A stretch of DNA of 64,000 nucleotides from Dromiciops gliroides (GCF_019393635.1 NC_057861.1:190728026-190792025); one strand, 5' to 3'. Positions 10,811-21,639 are shown, numbered from the stretch's first letter. Notes: generated by a model from the sequence alone, not told the origin. Made by a program: numbers and translations.

Positions 10811-10912
10811 AGTGGTGGGGCATTGCGTGGTACGAGTAATTCCTACTTCTGGAGGCTGAAGCTGGTGGGTCTCTGGCTCTCAGGAGTTCTGCACTGCTGT
10901 GGACTAAGCCTA
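10811..10912 (+). ncRNA. 7SL (SRP RNA)-like pseudogene fragment
   Basis: The words TTCTGGAGGCTGAAGCTGG, GGCTCTCAGGAGTTCTG and CTGTGGACTAAGCC follow the order of the 7SL Alu domain (GGGAGGCTGAGGCTGG, CAGGAGTTCTGGGCTG, GTGCGCTATGCC, recalled from memory). Divergence is high and only the 5' domain is present. It lies directly after the RTE LINE tail. It may be a 7SL retropseudogene or part of a 7SL-derived SINE. Confidence 0.5.
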
Positions 10913-11099
10913 CCAAATATTTAACATTTCTTGGAATTTAACATTTAGCATTACCTGGGTGGGTCACCCAGGCATTTAGACAACTTAGGTTGCCTTAGGA
11001 GGGGCAAAAACCAGTCCTAGTCAGGAAAGAAAGTACTTTGGGGCTTTTAAAAAAAAAATCTTTCACTTTTCAGGTCCTACCCTTAAAAATGTTAACCAG

Positions 11100-11240
11100 A
11101 AGCCAATAAATTCTACGTATTTGTTAAGCATTTACCATTTAAACAAAGCCCTGTGCTTGCCACTCCCACCCATTGAGAGAAAACAAACAAAAAAACAATC
11201 CCTGCCCTCAAGAACCTTATACTATACTTTCTGGATACAC
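11100..11240 (-). mobile_element. LINE-2 3'-end fragment
   Basis: The words TTGTTAAGCATTTACCATTT, CCCTGTGCTTGCCACT and CCTGCCCTCAAGAACCTTAT are the reverse of a LINE-2 end. Confidence 0.5.
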
Positions 11241-11280
11241 CTCACTGAAAGATAAATTGACAAAGGATAATTTGAGGAGA

Positions 11281-11497
11281 GGGGCAGCCAGAGGACCTGA
11301 GTTCAAATCCAGATCAGACACTTACTAGGTGTTATGACCCTGGGCAAGTCACTTAACCCTGTTTGCCCCAGTTTCCTCATCAGTAAAATGATCTAGAGAA
11401 GGAAATGGCAAACCCATTCCATTATCTTTGCCAAGGAAAACCCCAACTGGGGTCACAGAGAGTCAGACATGACTGAAATGACTCAACAACAGCAATT
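11281..11497 (+). mobile_element. MAR1-type CORE-SINE
   Basis: It has the head and CORE, then GAGAAGGAAATGGCAAACCC, CTTTGCCAAGGAAAACCCCA, and an end in AGTCAGACATGACTGAAATG plus ACTCAACAACAGC. This is the RTE-type 3' end seen in all MAR1 copies here. Confidence 0.8.
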
Positions 11498-11740
11498 TAA
11501 GGAGACAGGAGAGAGCATTAATAACTAAGAAGATCAGGAAGATCAGGAAAGTCTTCCCATATGAGATGAGCATATATTCTAAGCCTTGAAGGAAGGTAAG
11601 AAGTCCAAAAAGCAAAGATGAGGAGGCATTGAATTCTACACAGTCTACAAAGGCATGGAAATGAGAGATGGACTGCCAAGTTTGGGGAAGAGCAAGTAAG
11701 CCAATCTGTCTGGAACTTAGCCTGAACCTATATTTTAAAT

Positions 11741-11913
11741 CAAGGCTTCTTAAACTTTTTCTAATAGCGACTCCTTTTCGCTGGAGAAATTTTTATGCGA
11801 CCCAGGGAATATATGTATATAAAATAGGTATACATAACCTTTTACTGTTGACCGCCACATTCAGTTACCCCCCCCCCCATATGGGGTCGTGACCCACAGT
11901 TTAAGAAGGTTTG
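11741..11913 (+). mobile_element. hAT-type MITE, copy 1
   Basis: The terminal inverted repeats CAAGGCTTCTTAAACT and AGTTTAAGAAGGTTTG enclose 173 bp with no coding capacity. An 8-bp target duplication is seen, TTTTAAAT at 11733-11740 and TTTTAAGT at 11914-11921. The size, 8-bp duplication and terminal repeats fit a non-autonomous hAT. A related copy lies at 20884-21069 in the opposite orientation. Confidence 0.75.
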
Positions 11914-11919
11914 TTTTAA

Positions 11920-12150
11920 GTGACTTTTCATTTTATCCTATTGGACATAGGGCCTCTTGAAGGTTCTTGAGTAGGGAAGTAACATAGTCAGACCTACACT
12001 TTAGAAATATTATTTTGGCAATTGTGTGAAGAATGGATTAGAAAGAGGAGAGACTGGAAGTTGGGAAGGAGTCCAATTCAGAATCTGTTGCAATAGTCTT
12101 GTCAAAAGCCTGAAGTCGGACACTGACCATGTGAGTGGAGAATAGTAAAA
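11920..12150. repeat. Old dispersed repeat, family not named
   Basis: The run around 11990-12110 (TATTATTTTGGCAATTGTGT, GGAGTCCAATTCAGAATCTG, TTGCAATAGTC) resembles a common mammalian medium-reiteration repeat that I cannot assign. Confidence 0.35.
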
Positions 12151-12950
12151 TTGTTTTTTTTATTTTTAAAATGTGATGCATCATGGAGTAGTGGGTAGAG
12201 TCTTAGGCTTGGATAAAAAACACAATATTTGAATAAACTCAAATATCCCCTCAAATATTTACCAGCCATGATCTGCTTACCTTCTCTGAGCCTGAGGCAA
12301 CTCCCTAGGACATTGATTAAATCATAAACTGGTTGTCTTCTTCTCCCGATAGAAATCATTCCCTACTTGGATATAATCAAATGGTTTCCTACAGTCTTTC
12401 TTTTCCATATAACACTCTGGAACCTTTTATTGACTTTAAAAATCCCAGCTCCTGCAACTTTCAGAACCCCAGCAACATTTTTACCAGATGTTAAATGTTT
12501 GCTTCAAACACAGTATTCCACTCATGGCATCTCAAGCAATATTCTCATCGTAAGAAATAAAGGATTTGACCACAAGTCACTGAGCCTCCTGACTTCAACC
12601 AAAGTTGAATGTTCAACCAAATGGAATGTTTCTTTGTGGTTGGATCACACCACAGACAGTGCTGTTTGGGAGGGGATTTGAGGGTTGAAATAACAGCTCC
12701 ATTGAACTATCTCAATCTGTGTCCTGTCAGTCCTGATTTACACAAGCTCATTTACTTTTCCTTTGCCCTCATCCCACCCTCACGTATCACCATGGGCCCA
12801 TCAGATTGAATGATGAATCCCCTGAAGTGGTCATATGTACTCATATTTACACCATTTGAAGTTATGATTATGTAGAATATGGTCATTGGTTCCAGTCCAG
12901 TGGGGGAAAGTGCAGTAAGATTTCAAATAATTAAACTAGTTCAGAGGATT
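12150..12950. other. Non-coding stretch, no gene seen
   Basis: A 104-codon frame at 12367-12681 has no recognisable domain and no codon signature. It looks like chance. Confidence 0.4.
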
Positions 12951-12961
12951 TATTATTTGCA

Positions 12962-13346
12962 CTAATTGGGCAGGTAGGTGCCTCAGTGGATGGAACTTTA
13001 GGCCTAGAGTTAGAAAGGTTCAAATCCTCCCCTCAGACACTTAACTGGCTAGGTGACCTTGGGCAATTCACTTAACCTCTGTTTACTTGTTTCCTCAATT
13101 AAAATGAGGATAATAGCAGTAGCACCTACCTTGAAGAGTAGTTGTGAAGATAAAATGAGGCTATATTTGTAAAGCACTTTGTTGTACACCCTGTTTGCCT
13201 CAGCCTTCTCATCTGTCAAATGAGCTGGAGAAGGAAATGGCAAACCACTCCAGCATCTCTGCCAAGCAACCCCAAATAGGGTGAACAAGGAGTAGGCATG
13301 ACTAAATGACTGAACAACAAGAATAGGGCTATATAAATGCTTATTC
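12962..13346 (+). mobile_element. MIR-type SINE interrupted by a MAR1 3' half
   Basis: 12962-13190 is a MIR-like element up to AAAGCACTTTGTTGTACACC. 13191-13321 is the 3' half of a MAR1 (GAGAAGGAAATGGCAAACCA, GACTAAATGACTGAACAACA). 13322-13346 resumes the MIR end (GGGCTATATAAATGCTTATT). The nesting shows MAR1 moved after this MIR. Confidence 0.65.
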
Positions 13347-13639
13347 TCTTTTCTTCCATAACCTAAGCCCTAATCCCCTTCAGTTCAAAACCTAGACCCC
13401 ACTGCCAGCCTATTTTTCTAGTTAAATGGACTTCTGTCTTTTCAGAATAGTAAGAGCTTATATGAAGCTTTAAGATTTACATGGTGCTTTCTATGAGAGG
13501 GAGTTGTTGGGTATTTGATAGAAGGCTGGTCTTGGAGGCAGGAAGACTTGGGGTCTAGCTGTGTGAAGACAGCTTAGTCACTGAAACGCTCACTGCCACC
13601 AGGCAACCAATAGGAGGAGTTCACCTGGACAAACCTCTC

Positions 13640-13990
13640 CCTCCAGGTGTCTAATCCTCACAAGTAGCCTGATAAAGTTGACATTACAGTTATTATTGTC
13701 CCTAACTTACAGATGAAGAAACTCAGGCTGAGAGAGTTTGTTGCAAAACTAAGTAGCCTCTCAAGATGAAGGATTCTATTAAAAGAGGCAGAGTATAGTG
13801 GTTGGAGAGTAAGTGGGTCTTGAAATGAGGAAGACCCTTGTTCAAGTCCTGCTTATGATATATATTGGCTATGTGATCCTGGAAAAGTCATCTGTCCTCT
13901 TAGGGATCTCTATAAATTACAGAAAAGGTGCTGACCTGAATTGATAGAGTAGTTTCTTCAAGTAGTATTATTGTTGTCCCATGGACCATC
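13640..13990. mobile_element. Two MIR fragments, - then +
   Basis: 13640-13760 reads as MIR in reverse (CTTACAGATGAAGAAACTCA). 13785-13920 reads as MIR forward (TTCAAGTCCTGCTTATGATA, GGCTATGTGATCCTGG). Both are old. Confidence 0.5.
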
Positions 13991-14389
13991 TTGTTGTGGG
14001 GTTTTCTTAGCAAAGGCACTAGGATAATCAAATAGGATTACCCTATACCATAGATATACCAGGTATAAACAGCCCCTATCCCTAACACAGCTTGCTTGCC
14101 ATGGGCTAGGGATTATAGGAGATAACAGCTAATAGCCTTCAATCTACTCCCACTTAACCACCTCCCTATAATCTTTTGTCCCAATATACAGGGGATCTCA
14201 CAAGTCATAGTGTAGTTGTAAGCTAGTAAAGGCTACAACTGCACTGACTTTAGAGACACTTTGAAAGGTTCTCAAGATCTAAATAATCATAGATTTAGAA
14301 TTTAGAAGGCTCTAAAAAGTTATCTAGGCCAACCCAATTTTACAGATGAAGTCACTTCCCGAAGGTCACACTATTAGTAAATGAAGAGC

Positions 14390-15480
14390 AAAGTAGAAAT
14401 AGAAAGAATGCACAGGTGATTTCCTGAAAGAAACCTCAAAATTAAAACTTCCAGAAATATTGTAGCCAAAAATCAGAGCTTTCAAATCAAAGAAAAAATA
14501 TTGCAAGAAGCCAGAAAGAAAGAATTCAAGTACCAGAGAGCCACAGTCAGGATCACATAATTTACCAGCCACCATAACAGAAGCAGCTAAGTGCCCCAGT
14601 GAAGAGAGCACTGGGCCTGGAGTAGGAAGATCTGAGTTGAAATCCAGCCTCAGACACTTACTAGCTATGTGACTCTGGATAAGTTACTTAATTTCTGTCT
14701 GCCTCAGTTCCCTCAAATGTAAATGGGAGATAATAATGTTTCTTACTTAACAGGGTTGTTGTGAAAACAGAATGAGGAAATATTTGAATGCCTGGCATGT
14801 AGTAGGTACTTAATAAATGATTATTTCCTTCCTTCCTTTATACTACTATGAAGGAGAAGAGAATTTAGAGTATGGTATTCCAGAAAGCAAAGGATATATA
14901 GGCTTGTAGCCAAGAATAATTTACCCAGCAAAATTGAGTATTATCCTATGGGGGTGGGGGGTATGGGGTAAGGAGTTGGGGGGTGGGGGTGGAGAATTGA
15001 CCTATAATGAAATAAAGGACTTCCAAATATTCCTGATGAAATAGCTGAACTACATAGAAATTTTGAAGTTCAAACACATGAAATAAGAAAATATAAAAGA
15101 TAAACACCAAAAATCATAAGGGATTTTGATCATATAATAATAATAATAACTAAATAAGGATAAAATGCATATACTCTAATACAGGGAGATGATACAGGTG
15201 CTCTCTCTGAACCCTATCATCATCAGTTGTCAAAGAAGGAGTCCAATTAGACAGAAGGCCTAGGAGTGGTCCTATTTTATCTCGATGATGTTAACAGAAG
15301 AATGTAAAGAGAGGGAAAGAGAAATACATTGGGAAGGAAGGGAAGGACCTCACATTATCAGGGCATGTAAGCAGAAGTCTATACAAACAAGGAAGAAGGA
15401 GAGAGAGGGAAGAAGCAAAGAGCAGTTGATACTTGCATCTCATTCTCATCTGAACTGGTCAAAGGAAGGAAGAATATACA
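14390..15480 (+). mobile_element. HAL1-like (half-L1) retrotransposon remnant
   Basis: The words AAAAATATTGCAAGAAGCCA, GAGAGCCACAGTCAGGATCA, AATTTACCCAGCAAAATTGA and TGAAATAAAGGACTTCCAAA follow the order of the non-coding 3' part that I associate with mammalian HAL1/L1 derivatives. No long frame survives. A full-length MIR (14583-14836) is inserted, and a G-rich stretch at 14949-14992 could fold as a G-quadruplex. The family name is from memory. Confidence 0.45.
14583..14836 (+). mobile_element. Near full-length MIR CORE-SINE
   Basis: It has the tRNA-like head, GTTGAAATCCAGCCTCAG, the CORE, TGGGAGATAATAATG, and a LINE-2-type 3' end (TGCCTGGCATGTAGTAGGTA, CTTAATAAATGATTATT). About 254 bp is intact in layout. 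Confidence 0.75.
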
Positions 15481-15689
15481 CATAGTAAAGTAAGTAGGGA
15501 AATACATTTTACTGAACAGAAATAAAAGAAAAATGGCCATCCATTTGGAAGAGGTAAAAAAACCAAACACTCTTGAGGGTATTCCTAGGACTCTGGGACT
15601 GCCAAACTGGGGAACCAAGCTCCTAGTGAACAAATAGGTTTGTTTCTCCTTCACTTCCACTTCATGGAGGGAAATATGCATAGTAAAGC

Positions 15690-15990
15690 AAAACAAATTC
15701 TCTTGGAGAATTTATATATATATATATATGTGTGTATGTATACATACATATAATATAGAAGAGAGAGGGAGAGAGAGAAAAAGAGAGAGAGAGAGAGAGT
15801 CTCATGTCTCTGTGATTGATAGCAGGTTTTATTATCAGTCCTCTGGAATCATGAACAGTTATGTCATTGATCATAGTTTTTGCAGCTTTCAAATTTTTGT
15901 TTCTACAGTGTTGTAAAATTTGTTCCAAATCATTCTCCTGGTTCTGCTCATTTCATTCTTCTTTGGATTCTCTATTGTCCCTCTGCAGGG
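15690..15990 (-). mobile_element. L1 fragment with a composite microsatellite
   Basis: In reverse, 15915-15970 matches the L1 stretch around CAGAACCAGGAGAATG, as in the L1 3' ends elsewhere. A TA/TG/GA microsatellite occupies 15711-15799. Confidence 0.4.
15711..15799. repeat. Composite TA / TG / GA microsatellite
   Basis: An alternating TA tract (15711-15729) passes into TG/TA and then a purine GA tract ending at 15799. Confidence 0.9.
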
Positions 15991-16044
15991 GACTTCATCC
16001 TGAGAAACTGGAGCTGACATTAATGCCTCTGTAGACTAAGGAGG

Positions 16045-16262
16045 GGGCAGCTGGTGGTACAGTAGATAGAGTGCCATGCCTGGAGCCCTGCAAGACTCAA
16101 GACACTAGCTGTGTGACCCTAGGCAAGTCACTTAGCCCTGTTTCCCTCAATTTCCTCATCTGCAAAATGAGGTGGAGAAGGAAATGGCAAACCACACTAG
16201 TATCTCCATCAAGAAAACCCCAAAAAGGGGTCATAAAGAGTCAGATTTGACTGAACAACAAC
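16045..16262 (+). mobile_element. MAR1-type CORE-SINE with target duplication
   Basis: It is a complete MAR1 with a short head, GAGAAGGAAATGGCAAACCA and an end in TGACTGAACAACAAC. A 12-bp target duplication (AGACTAAGGAGG) lies at 16033-16044 and 16263-16274. The short duplication and CAA tail fit RTE-driven insertion. Confidence 0.85.
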
Positions 16263-16274
16263 AGACTAAGGAGG

Positions 16275-17490
16275 AAGAAAAGTTATAGGCTCCTGTTTTA
16301 AATTTCCAATTGCCTGTAGAAAATCTTGAACTCTATGTCTTATTACATCTGAAATACAGAATGTCCAAAATTCAACTCATTATCTTTCCTCCCAAACCTT
16401 CCCATCATCCTAAGTTCTCCTTAATAAAGAGGTGGGGAGGTGCATGAAATATCTCATGCATTCTCATATGAGGTCACTATTTTATTTAGCTAGTTTACTT
16501 TATTACAAAAAACCTTTCACAAAATGAGAGTAATTTCTAAATGTTTGTAATGTAAAAATGAAACACATCTATAAAACTTTTTAATTAAAAAAAGAAAAAG
16601 ATTTATACCTTCAAAACTTTCTTATACTTTTAAAATATATGCTTTTATACTATTTATACTAATTTACTATATTTATGTATACTATTTATATATTTTTTAT
16701 ACCTCTCTGGCAAAATAATGCCTCCAGGACCTGTGAGAGCCTTGAACATTCTGCCAAAACCTTAATTATTTTCTGAACAATGCTATTTGTTCTGTAGAAT
16801 TATTAAAGCCCTTAATCGTATTTAAAGGCTTCCTGGTAACACCAGCCCACAATGATCTCCCTCTTCTCTGAATTTGTGGCATTTACCATTGCTAGGTGGT
16901 CTCAATCTGTTTGTTTTATGTTTATAACATTACTATCCAAATACATGCTTATCAGCACAAAGCTTCATTCAACTGATTATATATTTATCTCACAAAGGGA
17001 CAAAGAGCAGCATAACATTCCCAGCAGGTAGGGAAGGTGTGGCTGAGAAGACGAATAGAGCTCATGGATTGCAGGTTTGAGATTTGGTCAGTCATTTGAT
17101 AGTCTCAGCATTGTCTTATGATGTTTCTTATGTATGTCATTATCGTTGACCCAGGCTGATCTCACAAATAGGTTCTGAAGAAGAAAAAAACAACTCTTTG
17201 TAAGTTGAAACAACATTGCATAAGATGCTATTTCCTAAGAAACAATGTATCTGTACATACTGTGATCAATGGGGAGAGAATAATTAGACTGATACTCAAT
17301 GAAATTAAGACTGTTAGGGTACGATGAAATTGCAGGAAGGGTATCTATGTCAGGAAAGGGGGAGGAAGACTAAGAAAGCCAGGTGAGGGACCAGGTGAGG
17401 GACCAGGTTGGGCTGGAGCAGAGAGTCAGGAAGAAATCAGCCATGCCACCCATATCATGTTTATAGAATAAGGAGGGAAGGGTCTACCAC
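16275..17490. other. AT-rich unique-looking stretch
   Basis: No gene or named repeat is recognised. 16560-16700 is very AT-rich with repeated TATACTATTTATA words. A local GAGGGACCAGGT duplication lies near 17383-17407. Confidence 0.4.
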
Positions 17491-17945
17491 TCAAGGAAGG
17501 AAAGGTGAAAATAAGCCCTTATTCAGAGGACCTACTATGTGCCAGACACTGTGTTAAGGTCTTTACAAATATTGTCTCATCAGATCCTCACCATAACCCT
17601 GGGAGGTGGGTTCTATTATTATCCACATTTTACAACTGAGGAAACTGAAACTGACCCTTGACCTATATCTCTTCTACTCCTTGTGGCTAAACTTGAAAAG
17701 GCTATTCACAACAGATACCTCCATTTCCCCTCCTCTCACTCTCTTCTTAATCACTGACAATCTGTCTCTGATGTTATCATTCCTTTGAAACGCTCTCTGC
17801 AATACTCTTTTACTTACCAAATCCTACTGGCTGTTCTCATCCCTCATTATTCTAGAATATTCTGCAGCCTTTGACACTGTTGATCACTCTCTCCTCCTTG
17901 ATACACTCTCCTCTCTCCTTTCTCCTCTCTAGGTTTTCTTGACAC

Positions 17946-18598
17946 TGATGTGAGCTGAATTTAGGGTGGTCAAATTGTTCGTGAGGCGTCCCAAAAGAAT
18001 TACAAGACTCAGTGACTTAGTTTCCCAAGTTTTATTGAAAGACTGTTGACCACAGGGAGAGAACCAAAAGAAATATAGAAAGGTATCTCTCAAATAAGGA
18101 AAGATAGAAAGTTTTATTTATAGTATGGATAAATTGATTATCAGTCTCATTATAATAATCTCCACCTTAGCAAGGTACAGGGGAAGGCTTACCCTAATTT
18201 GGAGTTCCTGGTGTCCTAAACCAACCCCTGAGGGGTACCATTTTCTGCGGAGGCGTGTTTTGGGGGTTTACATCATAAGGTGAATCTGGGGACAAATTTG
18301 GCCTTTTCTGCGCATGTCTCTGATTCCCATGGCTAGTTTCAAAATATCTTCATTTTTCATTTATTCTTAGTCTGAGTTTCTATGGCCTGTCAATGTATCA
18401 TTGTTACAGTCTAAGGTCTTCATGGCCTACCTCCCTAAATTTCTGTTATGGGTACCGATTTATGTGGGTAAGAGAATTTAGCATCCTGACTTGTAAGTTA
18501 TCCATTAACTAGGGTCTGAATCCCTCTTAGAGCTCATATCTGAATTAGAGTTTGGGCCTTAGGTTTTTCTGTTAACCCCTTTTTTGCCTCCTACATCA
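17946..18598 (-). mobile_element. Solo LTR inside LINE-2
   Basis: This 653-bp element has 6-bp terminal inverted repeats TGATGT...ACATCA and a 4-bp target duplication ACAC (17942-17945 and 18599-18602), as expected of an ERV1-type LTR. A polyadenylation signal on the - strand (TTTATT on +) near 18030-18036 gives its orientation. No internal viral DNA is present, so it is a relic of LTR-LTR recombination. It is unlike the other LTRs here. Confidence 0.8.
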
Positions 18599-19272
18599 AC
18601 ACTACTCTCTCTTGGTTCCCCTCCTACTTCTCTGACCACTCTTCCGTGTCCTTTGCTGGATCCTTCTCCAGATCACACCCTGAAACCTGCCTTACAAGGT
18701 CCTTTTCTCTTCTCCCTCCATACTACTTCACTTTGTTTATCTCATCAATTCCCATGAATTTAATTATCATCTCTATGCTGATGGTTTTCAAATTCCCTAT
18801 CTTGCCCTAACCTCTCTGCTGACCTCCAATCTCACATTTAATTGCCTTAGGGCAATTAGAACTGGATGTCCAGCAGATATCTAACTGAACTCATAATCTT
18901 CCCCCTTAAACTTTCCCCCCTGCTTCTAATTTCCCTATTTCTATCAAGGGCAACACCATCCTCCTAGTTCCTCAGGCTCAAAACCTAGGTGTTATCCTTG
19001 ACACCTTGCTAACTCTCACCACCACTCTATATCCAGTCTATTGCCAGGGCCTGCCAATTTCACCTTTGCAACATCCCTCCAATACTCTCCATTTTCTTCT
19101 TTGGTGCAGACCCTCATCACCTCACACTTGTAATACCCCATCGGTGGGTCTGCCTGCCTCAAGTCTCTCCCCATTCTAATCCAACTTCTATTCATCTACC
19201 AGAGTGATTTTCCTAAAGCACAGGTCTGAGCATACCACATACACACACACAAACACAAACATACACAATTCT

Positions 19273-19316
19273 CTCCCCCCCCCCCCGCACCCCCCCCCTC
19301 TCTCTCACTCCCTCAC
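19273..19316. repeat. C-rich and CT-rich low-complexity tract
   Basis: C-runs pass into CTCTCTCTC within the LINE-2. Confidence 0.8.
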
Positions 19317-19393
19317 TCAAACTCCAGTGACTCCTTTATTGCCTCCATGATCAAATACAAAATTTTCTATTTGGCATTCAAAATCCTTTATAA

Positions 19394-19554
19394 GGGGCAG
19401 CTAGGTGGCGCAGTGGATAGAGCACTGGCCCTGGAGTCAGGAGTACCTGAATTGAAATCCGGCCTCAGACACTTAACACTTACTAGCTGTGTGACCCTGG
19501 GCAAGTCACTTAACCCCAATTGCTTCACTTTAAAAAAACAAAAGAAAGAAAGAA
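19394..19554 (+). mobile_element. WSINE1-like SINE in LINE-2
   Basis: The head GGGGCAGCTAGGTGGCGCAG, B-box-like word and CORE are well kept, and the tail is A-rich with AAAG units. The 13-bp target duplication AAATCCTTTATAA lies at 19381-19393 and 19555-19567. Confidence 0.9.
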
Positions 19555-20883
19555 AAATCCTTTATAACCTACCTCCCCATCCCACACACCTCTTTCCAGT
19601 CTTCTTATACCTTACTTTCTCCTCTATTCTCTTCAATCCAGTGACACTGCCCTCCTTGCTATTCCCCAAACAAGACAGTGTATCTCTAGGTTCTGGGCAT
19701 TTTCTCTGGCTGTCCTCCATGTCTGGAATGTTCTCCCTCTTCACCTCCACCAATTAGCTTCCCTGACTTCCTTTAAATCACAGCTAAAATCCCTTCTTCT
19801 ACAGGAAGACATTCTCAACCCTTCTTAATTCCAGTGCTATTGTTCTGTTAGTTATTTCCTATTTATCCTGTATATAGATTGTTCATGCATATCTTTTTGC
19901 TTGTTGTAGCCCCATTAGATTGTGAGCTTCTTGAGGAAGGGAACATTTTGCTTCTTTTTGTATCTCCAAAATATAGCACAATGCCTGGCACATAGTAGGT
20001 GCTTAATAAATGTTTATTGATTGACAGATTAAGTAACTTGCCCAGAGTGATGAAATTAGAACTCAGGTCTTCTTGATTCCTGGCCCTGCACTCTATCTAG
20101 TGTTTGACTTAGCTGCATCATAATTAATCAAGTCGAAGACTTGGAATTCAATATCTATTGTCTTATCCTAACGGGTTTTGCCTTAAGGTCAAAGAAAGCA
20201 TATTTTCTCTAAGATGTGATGGATCTGGCTTGCCTTTTTTGTCATATTTCCCTGGCGTTGTATTCTCTCACAGATGAAACAATAAAATCAATGGTGCACT
20301 CAGATCTGTTCATGGTTATGAAGCAATAAATCAGCACTTACTATAAGACCTGTCACTAGGCACAGAGAAATATCCTTGCTAAGTGATACATGAACTGTTA
20401 TTTCCTAAATCTGGCCCTTTTCAAAGTGCAATATTCTTGAGATTCTTAAAAAAAAAATCCTCATGAAACCTGAGAGTTGACTCACATCAACTTAAGAATC
20501 ATGTTTCTAGAAAAATGAGACATAATTATCTTCACAATGTTCAGGACAATGGAAATGCAAAACTCATGTAATCATTTTTTTCTTTTTCTTTCTTTCTTTC
20601 TTTTTTTTAAGACAAAGGGTTCAAGAATTAAAATCTGTCATTAGGAGAGCTTTTATGATGGTTTTCATTCTCTCCATTCCAACTTGAATTGCTCTGGAAT
20701 ACTTCTCAAGAAACCTCACCTTATTCTCAGTGTGGTGTAGTAACTGACATGCTAGACTTAGGGTCAGGAAGAGCTGGGTTCAAATCTCATCTCTGATACT
20801 TATTGGATGTGTGACTATGAACAAGTCACTTAACCTCTCTGATCCTGTTTCCTTATCTGTAAAGTGAGAAAAGTGAACTAGAT

Positions 20884-21069
20884 CAAAGCTTCTTAAACTG
20901 TGGATCACAACCCTATATGGGGTCATGTAACTGAACGTGGGGCTCATGAAAAATTTGGCAACAGTAAAAGGTTGTGTATATCTATTTTACATGCCTATAA
21001 ACCCCAGGATGGCATAGAAATTTCTAGGGCAAAAAGGGGTCACAAGTGGAAAAAGTTTAAGAAGCCCTG
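20884..21069 (-). mobile_element. hAT-type MITE, copy 2
   Basis: The terminal repeats CAAAGCTTCTTAAACT and AGTTTAAGAAGCCCTG enclose 186 bp. The target duplication is AACTAGAT at 20876-20883 and GTCTAGAT at 21070-21077. The latter fits the NTCTAGAN preference known for Charlie-type hAT elements. It is related to copy 1 at 11741-11913. Confidence 0.8.
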
Positions 21070-21096
21070 GTCTAGATGGTCTCTGATGTCCTACCA

Positions 21097-21326
21097 CTGG
21101 ACTTGGATGACTCTGGAGGAGGGAGAGATAATGACTTTGAGCAGCTCTTCCTCACTTAAATCCAGTTCACAGAAGAATCAAGACAGTGTAAAGAATTCAT
21201 TGTTATTTGAGGTTTTTATGGCCCCATCTTTTGGCTAGAATTAAAAAAAAAAACCATTGGTCCCCACAACATCATCCACATGATGTCATTGGTCCTCTTT
21301 GAGAATGAAGGATGAACAACAACAGC
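21097..21326 (+). mobile_element. RTE-tailed SINE (RTESINE1-like)
   Basis: An 11-bp target duplication ATGTCCTACCA (21086-21096 and 21327-21337) brackets it. It ends in GATGTCATTGGTCCTCTTTG and ATGAACAACAACAGC. About 85 bp near 21185-21270 are not part of the usual block and contain an A-run, so it may itself hold an insertion. Confidence 0.75.
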
Positions 21327-21460
21327 ATGTCCTACCAGTTCTAGATCTATGATCCACTTCACTTCTCATTCACCTCTAAGCCCAGAGGCAGAAAATAGTG
21401 TTAAGATGAGGAGGGGAGGAAAGGAAACTTGAAAGACATGGTTAAGATTAGTGTGTAGAG

Positions 21461-21613
21461 GGGCAGCTAGGTGGCACAGTGGATAGAGCACTGGCCCTGG
21501 ATTCAGGAGAACCTGAGTTCAAATCCAGCCTCAGACACTTAACACTTACTAGCTGTGTGACCCTGGGCAAGTCACTAAACCTCAATTGCCTCACCCAAAA
21601 AAACAAAACAAAA
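21461..21613 (+). mobile_element. WSINE1-like SINE
   Basis: This is a complete young copy with a 17-bp target duplication AAGATTAGTGTGTAGAG at 21444-21460 and 21614-21630. Confidence 0.92.
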
Positions 21614-21639
21614 AAGATTAGTGTGTAGAGAACCATTTG

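Larger units (their letters stand above)
17652..20027 (+). mobile_element. Long LINE-2 with a solo LTR and a SINE inserted
   Basis: The + strand keeps the LINE-2 order: decayed reverse-transcriptase text around 17860-17900 (in translation AFDTVDHSLLLDTLS-like), the CTCAAAACCTAGGTGTTATC region near 18978, and a diagnostic 3' end with ATTGTGAGCTTCTTGAGGAA, ATGCCTGGCACATAGTAGGT and GCTTAATAAATGTTTATTGA. Frames are broken throughout. Without the LTR (17946-18598) and SINE (19394-19554) about 1.56 kb of LINE-2 remains. LINE-2 is the presumed partner of MIR. Confidence 0.8.
17495..20110 (-). mobile_element. MIR split by a LINE-2 insertion
   Basis: 17495-17650 is the reverse 3' part of a MIR (ACCTACTATGTGCCAGACAC, TTTTACAACTGAGGAAACTG). 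Its continuation appears at 20028-20110 (GATTAAGTAACTTGCCCAGA). The LINE-2 at 17652-20027 lies between the two parts. Confidence 0.6.
20720..21365 (+). mobile_element. MIR carrying two later insertions
   Basis: MIR sequence runs from about 20730 to 20883, resumes at 21070-21096 (GTCTAGATGGTCTCTGATG), and again at 21327-21350 (AGTTCTAGATCTATGATCC). A hAT MITE and then an RTE-tailed SINE occupy the gaps. Confidence 0.7.

Noticed and set aside
15711-15799. Repeat block as a possible satellite or origin
   Set aside because: Composite microsatellite only; there is no higher-order unit.
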